59,350 bases of DNA from NCBI GenBank assembly GCA_013360295.1, contig JABWCL010000038.1:1-59350 (forward strand). The letters are read 5' to 3'. This document shows positions 19,501 to 28,383 of the stretch, piece after piece. The notes below the pieces were generated by a model. The model had not been told where the DNA came from and did not search any database. It saw nothing but the letters and a program-made list of their open reading frames with translations. Position 1 is the first letter of the stretch, and the number at the start of each line of letters is the position of its first letter. The stretch comes from Ignavibacteriaceae bacterium. Its GTDB lineage: Bacteria; Bacteroidota; Ignavibacteria; Ignavibacteriales; Ignavibacteriaceae. The position numbers and the translations under genes are program-made.

Positions 19501-20086
19501 AAAACATTTCGTTCCGCTGGAACTCTGATGTTTCCGGTCGGGTGCTTGCTGCTACTAATATGCCGTACCTACGGTACTTTTATCGTTTGCTGAATCAAGC
19601 GGTTTTTGTTAATATGGTCGAAAAGAATATCTTTGTTACCCCGTTTACCCATTGCAGCAGAATGGTTTCAACCATTTGCGGCCACGCATCTCCATCATTT
19701 ATTAATTCGTTGAAAAACAACCACACCCCCAAAACATTTCGTTCCGCTGGAACTCTGATATTTCCGGTCGGGTGCTTGCTGCTACTAATATGCCGTACCT
19801 ACGGTACTTTTATCATTTGTTTGAATCAAATAGTTCGTGTTAATATTGTCGAAAAGAATATCTTTGTCACCCCGTTTACCCATTGCAGCAGAATGGTTTC
19901 ATCCATTTGCGGCCACGCATATCCATCATTTATTAATTCGTTGCAAAACAACCACACCCCCAAAACATTTCGTTCCGCTGGAACTCTGATGTTTCCGGTC
20001 GGGTGCTTGCTACTACTAATATGCCGTACCTACGGTACTTTTATCGTTTGTTGAATCAAGCGGTTCTTGTTAATATGATCGAAAAG
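19501..20086 (+). repeat. Tandem 230-bp repeat, about 2.5 copies
   Basis: Unit 1 19501-19730 (230 bp), unit 2 19731-19961 (231 bp), unit 3 19962-20086 (125 bp, truncated). Copies differ at a few percent of positions. Each unit starts AAAACATTTCGTTCC and carries small palindromes: GTTCC-GCT-GGAAC, then CCGT-ACCT-ACGG, then ATGGTT-TC-AACCAT (perfect in unit 1, one mismatch in unit 2). An open frame runs through (19542-20054), but the one-base length change and lack of a ribosome binding site make it an unlikely gene. Confidence 0.9.
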
Positions 20087-20107
20087 ATTGTTCTATCCAC
20101 CATAATT

Positions 20108-20656
20108 TCAGCTGAACTCCAAATATTCCTCCTTCGTAATACTCATACAATAATGACTAAAGTTAATTCCGTTCACGGTCCTGGAGTCTTTGTGATATTC
20201 TTCTTTTCTGAAGCCTGAAGCTTCATAACACTTTATCGCCGGTGTATTGTAGTCAAAAACATTCAGCGATACTTTTTCGAATTTCATTTCCCTGAAAACA
20301 AGTTTCAGTGTTTCATTTATCAGTGATGTGCCGAGTCCTTTTCCGCGGTAATGACTGAAAATCAAAACTCTTCCGAGCCATAAAGTTTTTATCAGGTGAT
20401 CAATCCTGAGCAGTTCTATGTGTCCTGCCGTGCGCCGCGATTCGCTATCAAAAAATTTGAATAAAAGATTACGCGGTTCGGGCAGATCCGCGGAGTCAAG
20501 CAGCGGTTGAAACTGTTCCGGAGTAAGCGGATAATCAAGTCCGAAACCACCCCAAGTTATCTGGAACTCCGGTGACGGAATCTCGAAAAAGAGTTCCGGC
20601 AAGTCATTTTTCGTAAATTTTTTCAACAGAAATCGGGCCAATTGGGTGTTTTTCAT
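20108..20656 (-). CDS. GNAT-family N-acetyltransferase
   Basis: 182 residues. The acetyl-CoA binding motif A reads LGRVLIFSHYRGKGLGTSLI (R/Q-x-x-G-x-G/A type), and the C-terminal motif VSLNVFDYNTPAIKCYEASG-F is typical of the RimI/RimJ branch that acetylates protein N-termini, polyamines or small molecules. Substrate cannot be assigned. ATG at 20656 has GGAAAA-like purines upstream on the minus strand. It stands alone between the tandem repeat (its 3' side) and the RRM gene (its 5' side, divergent). Confidence 0.9.
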   Translation of the reverse strand: MKNTQLARFLLKKFTKNDLPELFFEIPSPEFQITWGGFGLDYPLTPEQFQPLLDSADLPEPRNLLFKFFDSESRRTAGHIELLRIDHLIKTLWLGRVLIFSHYRGKGLGTSLINETLKLVFREMKFEKVSLNVFDYNTPAIKCYEASGFRKEEYHKDSRTVNGINFSHYCMSITKEEYLEFS

Positions 20657-20747
20657 GGAAATTCGGTCTTTTCCTTATTGCCAATTAAAATAATAGTGAT
20701 AAATTAAGTATATCTAATTACATATTTACATAATAACAGAGGTACTT

Positions 20748-20999
20748 GTGAGTCACAAGCTTTTTGTAGGCAGTCTGCCTTGGACTACCAGCGACGATGC
20801 GCTGAAATCTAAATTTGAATCTTTTGGTGCAGTTATTTCAGCAAAAGTTATTAAGGATCGTCAGACAGGCAGATCAAAGGGATTTGGTTTTGTTGAAATG
20901 GAAAATCCCGGAGAAGCCGAACAAGCAATACAGGCTCTTAACGGTTCTGATTTTGACGGCCGTAAGATCATCGTCAGCGACGCTAGATCGAAAGAATAG
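20748..20999 (+). CDS. RRM-domain RNA-binding protein
   Basis: 83 residues, a single RNA recognition motif. RNP2 is LFVGSLPW near the N-terminus and RNP1 is RSKGFGFVEM around residues 43-52, with the aromatic residues needed for RNA stacking. Small single-RRM proteins of this kind are found in cyanobacteria and Bacteroidota, where some respond to cold and bind A/U-rich RNA. The start is GTG at 20748, with AGAGGT eight bases before it. It has its own terminator, and the long A/T-rich leader upstream (20690-20740) could carry temperature or self-regulation. Confidence 0.93.
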   Translation: MSHKLFVGSLPWTTSDDALKSKFESFGAVISAKVIKDRQTGRSKGFGFVEMENPGEAEQAIQALNGSDFDGRKIIVSDARSKE

Positions 21000-21011
21000 C
21001 TTACTTTTATA

Positions 21012-21045
21012 AAGCTGTATAAAACAGCTTAGGTCTTTTGTTTTT
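21012..21045 (+). terminator. Terminator of RRM gene
   Basis: AAGCTG (21012-21017) pairs with CAGCTT (21025-21030), followed by a T-rich stretch (TCTTTTGTTTTTT). The second arm overlaps the stop codon of the convergent gene at 21029. Confidence 0.75.
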
Positions 21046-22336
21046 TCTTCTTGGCAGCGGGAAATAAGATGTTATTAAGAATCAATCTGTAACCGGGTGA
21101 ATTCTTATATAGTGTCAAATCCGTTGGGGGATCACCGACCGCGTGTTGGTAATCTTCCGGATCGTGCCCACCATAGAAAGTAAAGGTTCCACGTCCAGAA
21201 TTTCCGTGAATATATTTCACCTGGTTCGTTCCTTTTCGTTCAGCCATTAAAACTATCGACTTCTTCAGTGTTTCTTTCCGGAACATCGTAGTTTGCCCCA
21301 TAAAACCGCGAATTACATTTGCATGGTTTTGCGTAAGCATTGCGGGGACAGGATCGTATTTTGCTGAAAAATCGAACAGGGTGAAGTAGTCATTCTGCCA
21401 ATCAAGTATTTCCATCGGCTGGATATCTATATCACTGTATTCGTAGATATAGGGGTTCAGTTCCAGTTTGAAATTTTCAAAAGCAAGAGAATTATTAAAG
21501 TCTAGTTTTGACTGCGGGGCAGGGTCCGGGGGATCTCCGTCAAACATCCTGTCGCATATATCGGTGTTCACCGCAGAGAGAGATATGTCATAGGAATCGG
21601 TTGCCGAGCACATTGCAAAAAGGAAACCGCCATTTCCGATGTAGCCTTTTATTTTCACCGCCACATCCCTCATCATCTCTGAAACTTTACGGAATCCCAG
21701 GCGTTTTGCATCGGCTTCGTAGCGCAGTTGCTGCTCTATATACCACGGGGCATTGCTGAAACTTGCATAAAATTTTCCATACTGTCCGGTAAAATCTTCG
21801 TGATGGAGGTGAAGCCAGTCATACTTTTCCAGGTCGCCTTTCACGATCTCCTCATTCCAGATTTTGTCATACTGAATGCCTGAGTATTCGAGCGCCAGCG
21901 TAACCGCGTCATCCCACGGGTGAAAACCCGGCGGAACATAAACGGCGATCTTCGGGGGTTTTTCGAGACGGATGACTTCCATATTTACATCTTCACTCTG
22001 AACTTCGGAATAAATCGCGGCAGCCTGTGAAGCTGATATTTCCGCGAATGTCACGCCGGAAATCCTGCAGTCAGCGGCTACTTTATCCGAGTAATCTATC
22101 AGGAAAGATCCGCCGCGGTAATTCAGAAGCCAGTCGGCGGTAAGGTTTTTCTCAAGCGCACGGTAGGTAACTCCGTACGCTTTGAGATGGTCGGACTGTT
22201 TTAAATCCATAATGATTAGTATCTTGTTCTGTCCGCTGGTCTGGAAAGCAGCGAACAGAAAGAATAACAGGAGATGCGCCGCCGTGAGAAGCGGCCTGAT
22301 TATTTTTATTTTACGCGGATTTTCTTTCACGCTCAA
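21029..22336 (-). CDS. Secreted protein of the family mislabelled asparagine synthetase B
   Basis: 435 residues. The N-terminus carries a signal peptide ([20 protein letters not shown], then Q). The mature protein has the motifs [32 protein letters not shown] and [12 protein letters not shown]. In Bacteroidota databases this family is often named asparagine synthetase B, but it has neither the N-terminal cysteine glutaminase nor the PP-loop ATP-binding motif SGGxDS, so that name is not supported. The [10 protein letters not shown] region suggests a glutamine-amidotransferase-like fold as in ThuA or secreted GATase-like proteins. Start is TTG at 22336, overlapping clpX by 26 bases; GTG at 22330 is an alternative. 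Confidence 0.75.
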   Translation of the reverse strand: MSVKENPRKIKIIRPLLTAAHLLLFFLFAAFQTSGQNKILIIMDLKQSDHLKAYGVTYRALEKNLTADWLLNYRGGSFLIDYSDKVAADCRISGVTFAEISASQAAAIYSEVQSEDVNMEVIRLEKPPKIAVYVPPGFHPWDDAVTLALEYSGIQYDKIWNEEIVKGDLEKYDWLHLHHEDFTGQYGKFYASFSNAPWYIEQQLRYEADAKRLGFRKVSEMMRDVAVKIKGYIGNGGFLFAMCSATDSYDISLSAVNTDICDRMFDGDPPDPAPQSKLDFNNSLAFENFKLELNPYIYEYSDIDIQPMEILDWQNDYFTLFDFSAKYDPVPAMLTQNHANVIRGFMGQTTMFRKETLKKSIVLMAERKGTNQVKYIHGNSGRGTFTFYGGHDPEDYQHAVGDPPTDLTLYKNSPGYRLILNNILFPAAKKKKQKT

Positions 22337-23570
22337 TATAAATAGGTTCGCTTTTTTTCTCTACGGTATCCCGCGTGATGATACACTTTTCTATATCCTT
22401 CTTCATAGGGAGGTCGAACATAATATCCAGCATGATATCCTCAACGATGGAACGAAGGGCTCGCGCTCCTGTTTTCCTGACGAGCGCTTTATCAACAATA
22501 GCATCAAGCGCGAAAGGATCAAACTCAAGTTGAACTCCTTCAAGCGAGAACATTTTTTTATACTGTTTAAGGATCGCGTTTTTAGGTTTTACAAGAATGT
22601 TCTTCAACGCGTCCGCGCTCAGTGAATGAAGCGGAGCGAGGACCGGCAGCCTGCCGATGAGTTCAGGAATAAGCCCGAATTTCAGTAGATCTTCCGGCAG
22701 AACCTGCGCTATATATTCGTCATCGGATAAGTGGAGTTTGTCATTTATATCCGCACCGAAGCCGTATTTGCTTTTATTAACTCTCGAGGCAATTACCTTT
22801 TCTATTCCCTCAAACGCGCCGCCGACGATAAAGAGGATATTCTTTGTGTTAACATTTATCAGCGACTGTTCGGGATGCTTTCTTCCGCCTTTTGGTGGAA
22901 CGCCAGCGATTGTTCCTTCGAGTATTTTAAGTAATGCCTGCTGCACACCTTCGCCGGATACATCGCGGGTTATGGAAGAGTTTTCACTTTTCCGCGCGAT
23001 CTTATCAATCTCGTCAATATACACTATTCCTCTCTGTGCCTTTTCCAGGTTATACTCCGAAGCCTGCAGCAAGTGAACAAGTACCGTTTCAACATCATCT
23101 CCCACGTAGCCTGCTTCGGTAATGGTGGTAGCGTCAGCAATAGCAAATGGCACATCGAGAATTTTTGATAAAGTCTGGGCGAGCAGTGTTTTGCCGACGC
23201 CGGTAGGGCCGATCAGTAAAATATTACTCTTCTCAATCTCAACATCATCCAGTTCTATAAAAGACGTCCTGGAGTTAATTCTTTTATAATGATTATAAAC
23301 CGCGACGGAGAGTATTTTCTTTGCTCTGTCCTGTCCGATTACAAATTCATCAAGTGTCTTTTTTATGGAATGCGGGGTAATGACTGAGCCGCTTTTTGCC
23401 CTCGGATTGCCGTATGAGGCAAGATTGTTTTTTAATATATCAACGCTGTTCCCAACGCAAATATCGCATATATAAATATCATTCGGGCCCGCGATCAGGC
23501 TCGATACATCGTTCGAGCTTCTGCCGCAGAACGAACATTTCATTAACCTTGGATTATTCTTTTTGTTCAT
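22311..23570 (-). CDS. clpX: ClpX, ATP-dependent unfoldase of ClpXP
   Basis: 419 residues, the usual length. The N-terminal zinc-binding domain has four cysteines (KCSFCGRSS and YICDICVG). The AAA core has Walker [13 protein letters not shown], Walker [12 protein letters not shown] and the pore loop GYVGDDVE. The sensor and C-terminal small domain follow ([14 protein letters not shown]). The IGF-type tripeptide that docks ClpP reads KYGFGAD. ClpX unfolds tagged proteins and feeds them to ClpP in the cytosol. clpP is not in the window. It starts three bases after the TPR gene stop and overlaps the downstream secreted-protein gene, so these three form one operon. Confidence 0.97.
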   Translation of the reverse strand: MNKKNNPRLMKCSFCGRSSNDVSSLIAGPNDIYICDICVGNSVDILKNNLASYGNPRAKSGSVITPHSIKKTLDEFVIGQDRAKKILSVAVYNHYKRINSRTSFIELDDVEIEKSNILLIGPTGVGKTLLAQTLSKILDVPFAIADATTITEAGYVGDDVETVLVHLLQASEYNLEKAQRGIVYIDEIDKIARKSENSSITRDVSGEGVQQALLKILEGTIAGVPPKGGRKHPEQSLINVNTKNILFIVGGAFEGIEKVIASRVNKSKYGFGADINDKLHLSDDEYIAQVLPEDLLKFGLIPELIGRLPVLAPLHSLSADALKNILVKPKNAILKQYKKMFSLEGVQLEFDPFALDAIVDKALVRKTGARALRSIVEDIMLDIMFDLPMKKDIEKCIITRDTVEKKSEPIYIERERKSA

Positions 23571-23573
23571 TTC

Positions 23574-25409
23574 TTAAATATTTTTGTTTTTCAAATTTAA
23601 TAAAAGGTTACGGATATTATCAAAATATAGGGAGGAAGGGAATTTTTCAAGGAATTCCTCCATATTCTGAGCTGCTTCCGCAGTTTCTTTTCTGCCGTAG
23701 AGATTCACCAGGCAGGTGTAATAAGCCGCCCGGTCGGCGAAAATGTTTAATTTAACTGCCGAGAGGGACTTTCCGCGTTCAACAGCTTCCCGGTACCGGT
23801 TCAGAGCGATATCAATTTCCATCATCCTGATCCCGGCAAAATGCTTGAGCAGGTGGAGGTTTTCATTTCCCGCAAGCTGCGTATATATTTTATATGCGTC
23901 ATCAAATTTACCGGTGAGCATATCCATTTCCGCTCCGGCGAACAAGGCAAGGCTCACAGAATCGCTGAGATTGATATTGGTAAGGAGCGAAAACTCAAGC
24001 GCGTCATTTACCTGATTGTCGCGTAATTCGATATAAATAGCGCTAATGATCTCCGCGGCCGTTGTAAACTCATTTTTAAAGAAATGTATCCTGGCTTTCA
24101 GAAACTGCACTTCCGCCATATGTTTTTTTGAATTGAACGCGCTGTTTCCGATCTTTTGCAAAACAGAGTTAGCCTCATCAATTTTTCCGTTATTCAGATT
24201 CTCCTTTGCCGAGAGAATTAATGCCGGGACATAATATGCCGACATCGGATAGTTCTTTACAATTTCGTTTATGTAATATCCGCCCTTTTCATTATTCCCG
24301 CAGTCATAATACACCTTAGCAAGGCTGAATAAGGCGTCAATCGCCGGCTCAGAATGTGGAAAGGTTTTTACGATTTCCGAATAGGAATCAATTGTACTCC
24401 TGAAGCCAGACTCATCAAATTTTTTGACAGGGAGAAAGGGTTTCCAGGCGGACGCTGAATCTGCCAACTGTAAATAGACAGACCGGTTTAGATTTTTTGC
24501 CAGTCCGAGTTTTGCCTGTGAGATGTAAGGTGACTTTGCATAGGCAGAGATTACGTGCGAATATGCTTCAGCGGCGATCGCGAACTCATTTTCCTGCGCG
24601 GCTATCGAGGCAAAACTGATAAACTCACCGCCGTTATTTATTAAAGGGATATCAAGTTGTTTCAATATTTCAAGCGCTTCCCTGAATCTGCCGGACTCGC
24701 GGTAGAGTGTGGCGAGCAGGAATCTGTGGTAAGGTTTTGATTTCGGCGCGTTTGCTTCCACGTATTTTGTAAACTCTTCCACAGCGCCCGGTTTCTGCGA
24801 ATTGCTGAGTATCCTGGATTCGACGGAACGTATATTGTTCGGGTCTATGTCAAGCACGGTAAGCAGTTCCTTCGCGGCATCCTGGTACTGCATTCTAAGC
24901 GCGAGGAGGTTGGCGATGTCATAGGTCAGGGCAACTTTATCTTTTGTTCTTTCCCGCGCTTCTTTAAGGTAAACTATTGCCTTATCAAAATTCCGCAGTT
25001 CGAGGGCTGAGTTGGCGAATGCCCTGTAAACAGATGTGTTGTGTTCGGCTGAAGCGAGAAAAGCGCCCCAGAGAGAATCGGTTTTACTTTCATTGCCGCT
25101 TATATAATATGTCCTGCCGAGCAGGATTATTATATTTATATCTCCCGGCTTTTTTGAAAGCTCTTTACTGAGGAGCATCGTTGAGTTATTATACTCTTTC
25201 AACTGGATATACATCCGGTTCAGGGCTTCGAAATAGGAATAGAAGCCCGGGTTCTTCGCGTAAAGTTCAGAATAAATCTGTTTAGCGCGCGCGAATTCAC
25301 CCGCCTGTTCAAAATTCTGCGCCAGCAGAAAACGGTTGTTCTCGTCGTTTGTCTGGGCTAAAGCGAAGAATTGTATTAACAGAAAAAATGTTGATAACTT
25401 CAAATACAT
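23574..25409 (-). CDS. Secreted TPR-repeat protein
   Basis: 611 residues. A short signal peptide (MYLKLSTFFLLIQFFALAQ) is followed by tetratricopeptide repeats throughout: FEQAGEFARAKQIYSELYAK, YYISGNESKTDSLWGAFLAS, FREALEILKQL, AYSHVISAYAKSPYISQAK, LFSLAKVYYDCGNNEKGGYY. It should sit in the periplasm or on the outer membrane as a scaffold, like the TPR lipoproteins that accompany secretion and barrel-assembly machines. The cargo is unknown. First gene of the operon with clpX (3-base gap). Confidence 0.85.
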   Translation of the reverse strand: MYLKLSTFFLLIQFFALAQTNDENNRFLLAQNFEQAGEFARAKQIYSELYAKNPGFYSYFEALNRMYIQLKEYNNSTMLLSKELSKKPGDINIIILLGRTYYISGNESKTDSLWGAFLASAEHNTSVYRAFANSALELRNFDKAIVYLKEARERTKDKVALTYDIANLLALRMQYQDAAKELLTVLDIDPNNIRSVESRILSNSQKPGAVEEFTKYVEANAPKSKPYHRFLLATLYRESGRFREALEILKQLDIPLINNGGEFISFASIAAQENEFAIAAEAYSHVISAYAKSPYISQAKLGLAKNLNRSVYLQLADSASAWKPFLPVKKFDESGFRSTIDSYSEIVKTFPHSEPAIDALFSLAKVYYDCGNNEKGGYYINEIVKNYPMSAYYVPALILSAKENLNNGKIDEANSVLQKIGNSAFNSKKHMAEVQFLKARIHFFKNEFTTAAEIISAIYIELRDNQVNDALEFSLLTNINLSDSVSLALFAGAEMDMLTGKFDDAYKIYTQLAGNENLHLLKHFAGIRMMEIDIALNRYREAVERGKSLSAVKLNIFADRAAYYTCLVNLYGRKETAEAAQNMEEFLEKFPSSLYFDNIRNLLLNLKNKNI

Positions 25410-25468
25410 CTTATAAAGATAGTCTCAGAGATTGGAAATCAAAAGGCAATTTTTTACAGAGTTCAGGG

Positions 25469-25555
25469 GGGCAATGATCAAATATCAATGATCAAAGCAT
25501 TTTCAGAGATCAGGGCTCAGGAGGGGTGATCAAAATATCAATGATAAAAACAACT
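25469..25555 (+). repeat. Degenerate ATCAA heptad repeats
   Basis: Period-7 tracts around CAATGAT, CAAATAT, CAATGAT (25472-25492) and again further on (GATCAGG, GCTCAGG, then TGATCAAAATATCAATGAT). They lie in the 242-base gap between the TPR gene start and the TauE gene end. Same 7-nt rhythm as the AATTAAG arrays but a different sequence. A hairpin GTCAGGGG/CCCCTGAC at 25612-25635 lies nearby without a T tract. Confidence 0.6.
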
Positions 25556-25651
25556 TAACGTAGCGGGGAATATTATTCTCCAAGGGATATGCAACTCATC
25601 CGTCAGTATCAGTCAGGGGATAAGTGCCCCCTGACCGGGTTAAAGCATTTT

Positions 25652-26020
25652 TTATTTGGATAAAAATAGTTTTATCGCGTAAATAAAAAGGAATACGCCG
25701 AATATTTTTTTAATAATTACCTCCGGCAATTGAACGGCGACTTTAGAGCTTAAATAACTTCCGATTACGAATGTAGTAGCCATAAAGAGAGCTGCTTTTA
25801 TATTGACGTGACCGGCCTTATAGTAATTCATTACACCGAGTATACCGATGGGCATCAGAAGAAGTCCCAGGGAGGTACCCTGCGCACCCTGTTGCGTAAA
25901 GCCGAGTAAGCCGACGAGCATAGGGATGATAATAATTCCTCCGCCGATTCCAAGCAGTCCGCTTGTTAATCCCGCGGCGAGTCCTATTCCTAATAAGATT
26001 AAAATTTGTTGTGTTTCCAT
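25652..26020 (-). CDS. Half-length TauE/SafE-family membrane protein
   Basis: 122 residues, four hydrophobic helices. It opens GIGLAAGLTSGLLGIGGGII, the TauE/SafE signature, followed by GAQGTSLGLLLMP and a positive-inside loop. Full TauE/SafE sulfite or sulfoacetate exporters are about 250 residues with two such halves; this one has a single half, so it would have to dimerise to make a complete transporter. Many similar short homologues exist. The start ATG at 26020 lies 26 bases after the stop of the DUF5916 gene, so the pair is probably one transcript. Substrate not determinable. Confidence 0.85.
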   Translation of the reverse strand: METQQILILLGIGLAAGLTSGLLGIGGGIIIIPMLVGLLGFTQQGAQGTSLGLLLMPIGILGVMNYYKAGHVNIKAALFMATTFVIGSYLSSKVAVQLPEVIIKKIFGVFLFIYAIKLFLSK

Positions 26021-26046
26021 AAATCCAATATAAAATTATTTTAGAA

Positions 26047-28167
26047 CTATAAATTAAAAAGCCACACTATTTTACCCAATAAAGTGATGTTCGATGTCCT
26101 GATTTTTCCCGTTGTATCGAGCATTTGGTTTACAACAAAATAAATATTGCTTCCGATCTTGGGTTGGTAGTTTATCCTGTAAATCACCCCCACGTCATTA
26201 GTCTCGTTTTTCCATTGCACCTGGAAAAAAGTAAAAAACTTTGTAGAAAAATCAAACCTTGCAGCGGAGGAAAATTCCAGTGTGGAAAATTTATCTTCGC
26301 CTCCGAAGTACAGGTTTTCCACCTGTAACTCCAGAGTGAACAAACTGGTCGGATTATAATATATATTTCCCAGATATCCCGCGACAGGATATTCATAGAA
26401 ATCTCCCCAGGTCACTGCGGCGCCTCCGATTAAGTCAGCACCCTTACCGACCTGGTAAGCTGCCGAATAATTAGTGAACCAATGCCGGCCTTTTTTTATT
26501 ACTTTATCCTTAAAAAAAGTAAAATCATTATCAACCTCATCAAACTTTCTTTCAACCTCAAAAGCAAATTCGTCTCCGCGCGGTGTATCGAATCCAAAAG
26601 GCTGGACAGCGAACGTGCCGGAGATAAGTTCGTTCCGGTCATTCATCTCAAGAGAGGATTCCATTGGGATAAATTCGAGTTTTCTTATTCCGTATTTATT
26701 AAGCCTGGGGGTGATCCTCAGGTTATTTGATAAAACCTGGACTCCGCCTCGCGAAATAAAACCCATTTCCGGATTAAAATCTTTCTGGATAAATCTGTAA
26801 CTGGAGAAAATATTGATCAGGTCGTTTGGGAAATCCAGATATAATTTCCCTGCCCAGGAATCTGGTGAGTCGTTTTTCTCATTGCTTTTAGCGAGTCCGG
26901 TTCCTATCGTCAGGTTATAATCACCGAGGAAATCCTTCATCGCGATTTCCATATCTCCCGCGAAAACCGAATTGAAACCGGAGGCAGATAATTTGTTTGT
27001 CACTAAAAACCCGTAGTATGAATTTTCCAGGAAGTCCTGTTTTGTCCTGATCACACTATAATTTGTGAGAGGTTCGTTTCCGGATGAACTTGTTACAACA
27101 TTCAGTATCCCAAGATCAGTGTTTTCAACTCTTCCAACCAGCTTCAGCCCGTTGATAATCGGTATCTCTCTTCCCGATTTCAGACCTATCCTTCTGCTAT
27201 AAAATAAATTGTTAGAACCTCCCAAGGCAAAGTTAAACACATTGGCGCCCTCAAGGAAAAAATCTCTTTTCTCAGGGAAAAATAACGGGAAACGGGTGAG
27301 ATTGATCTCCGCTTTATCAGCTTCGACCTGGGCGAAGTCACTGTTAAACGAAACATCAAGAGTCAGGTTACGGGTAACAGGATATTTAATATCAAGCCCT
27401 GCTTTTGTTATCTCCTTAGTGTTGTCTGACTCATCCTGGTACCCGGCGGTAACGAAAGGTTTCAGGAAAACCGGGTTGCCTCTTTTTAAACTGCTTTCAA
27501 AATGCAGCTCGCCGGCGAATGGAATCTGGAAAAAACCGCGGTTCAGCCCGCTTCCCGACCATAGAATGACTTCCCCGGTGCGTCTTACTTCGCGCGAAAA
27601 ATTCACACCCCACACCTGAGGGTCACGTGCATCGAATTTAAAATTGTAGAGAGGGAAGATGAATTCTATGCTCCAGCCGCTGTCGGTTATTGCACTCTGC
27701 ACATCCCACAACCCGTTCCAGCTTTCATTGAAATTGGCCCACGAACTGCCAGTCATAAGAGCGTCATCATGCATACCCAGCGGATTCGTGGCGAACCAGT
27801 ATCCATTCATATTGTCATTAAAAGTATCGAAGATAAGCTGAAAATTATCATCCGCGCTCATCCTTCCGTCCCACTTTAATTCCCTGGCGATGATCTTTTC
27901 CGGTTCAAGATCGTAACACACCACACCTAAATAGATATTATTTTCGTCGTACAGGATCCTGACTTCTGTTTTTTGTGAGGGGGGCGCTCCGGGCTTTGGT
28001 TCCTGCTGAACAAAGTCTGAGATCACGTGAGCCTTAATCCATGCGGGTTCATCCAGTCTCCCGTCAATCGTCATTGACTGGTCGGTTTTTACAGCCCTCA
28101 TAGTTTTTTCCTGGGGGAATGAGGTGATGGAAACAAAGATGAATATTAAGAATAGCTTCAGCAGCAT
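26047..28167 (-). CDS. CBM9-like/DUF5916 outer-membrane protein
   Basis: 706 residues. A signal peptide (LKLFLIFIFVSITSFPQ) is followed at about 25-200 by a carbohydrate-binding family 9-like domain (SMTIDGRLDEPAWIKAH, VRILYDENNIYLGVVCYD, DDNFQLIFDTFND). The rest is long amphipathic beta strands with many aromatic residues (NLFYSRRIGLKSGREIPIING, LEFSSAARFDFSTKFFTFFQ) ending ...ITLLGKIVWLFNL, so an outer-membrane barrel is likely. This two-part layout matches DUF5916, a family common in Bacteroidota whose role is not established; binding of a glycan or proteoglycan at the surface is a guess. No sugar-degradation genes are adjacent. Confidence 0.85.
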   Translation of the reverse strand: MLLKLFLIFIFVSITSFPQEKTMRAVKTDQSMTIDGRLDEPAWIKAHVISDFVQQEPKPGAPPSQKTEVRILYDENNIYLGVVCYDLEPEKIIARELKWDGRMSADDNFQLIFDTFNDNMNGYWFATNPLGMHDDALMTGSSWANFNESWNGLWDVQSAITDSGWSIEFIFPLYNFKFDARDPQVWGVNFSREVRRTGEVILWSGSGLNRGFFQIPFAGELHFESSLKRGNPVFLKPFVTAGYQDESDNTKEITKAGLDIKYPVTRNLTLDVSFNSDFAQVEADKAEINLTRFPLFFPEKRDFFLEGANVFNFALGGSNNLFYSRRIGLKSGREIPIINGLKLVGRVENTDLGILNVVTSSSGNEPLTNYSVIRTKQDFLENSYYGFLVTNKLSASGFNSVFAGDMEIAMKDFLGDYNLTIGTGLAKSNEKNDSPDSWAGKLYLDFPNDLINIFSSYRFIQKDFNPEMGFISRGGVQVLSNNLRITPRLNKYGIRKLEFIPMESSLEMNDRNELISGTFAVQPFGFDTPRGDEFAFEVERKFDEVDNDFTFFKDKVIKKGRHWFTNYSAAYQVGKGADLIGGAAVTWGDFYEYPVAGYLGNIYYNPTSLFTLELQVENLYFGGEDKFSTLEFSSAARFDFSTKFFTFFQVQWKNETNDVGVIYRINYQPKIGSNIYFVVNQMLDTTGKIRTSNITLLGKIVWLFNL

Positions 28168-28299
28168 TAGTCGGAGTATCGCGGGAATTTATTAGTTCGC
28201 AAAATCATTAAGCAAATTTAATAAAACAGTATGAAGTTGAAAAGTAAATGGAGAATTATTGGCAACGCTCATACTGCCGCTGATCAGATAAACAGAAGA

Positions 28300-28327
28300 A
28301 GAAAAGAAAACCCCCGTTTCCGGGGGT
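28300..28327 (-). terminator. Terminator of duplicated membrane-protein gene
   Basis: ACCCCCG (28310-28316) pairs with CGGGGGT (28321-28327) across four bases. On the minus strand it is followed by TTTTCTTTTCTT. It lies about 57 bases past the stop at 28384. Confidence 0.85.
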
Positions 28328-28383
28328 CTATTATTTTAAATTTTGAAGAACTTATGCTGAGATACAACCCTCAGACTGCCTTA

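Noticed and set aside
19542-20054. A 170-residue open frame running through the 230-bp repeats
   Set aside because: No ribosome binding site and an internal one-base length change between units. The palindromes are conserved across the frame shift, and the predicted protein has no family-like features.
19501-20086. Possible CRISPR array
   Set aside because: Units are 230 bp with almost identical content throughout, so there are no spacers; no cas genes are nearby.
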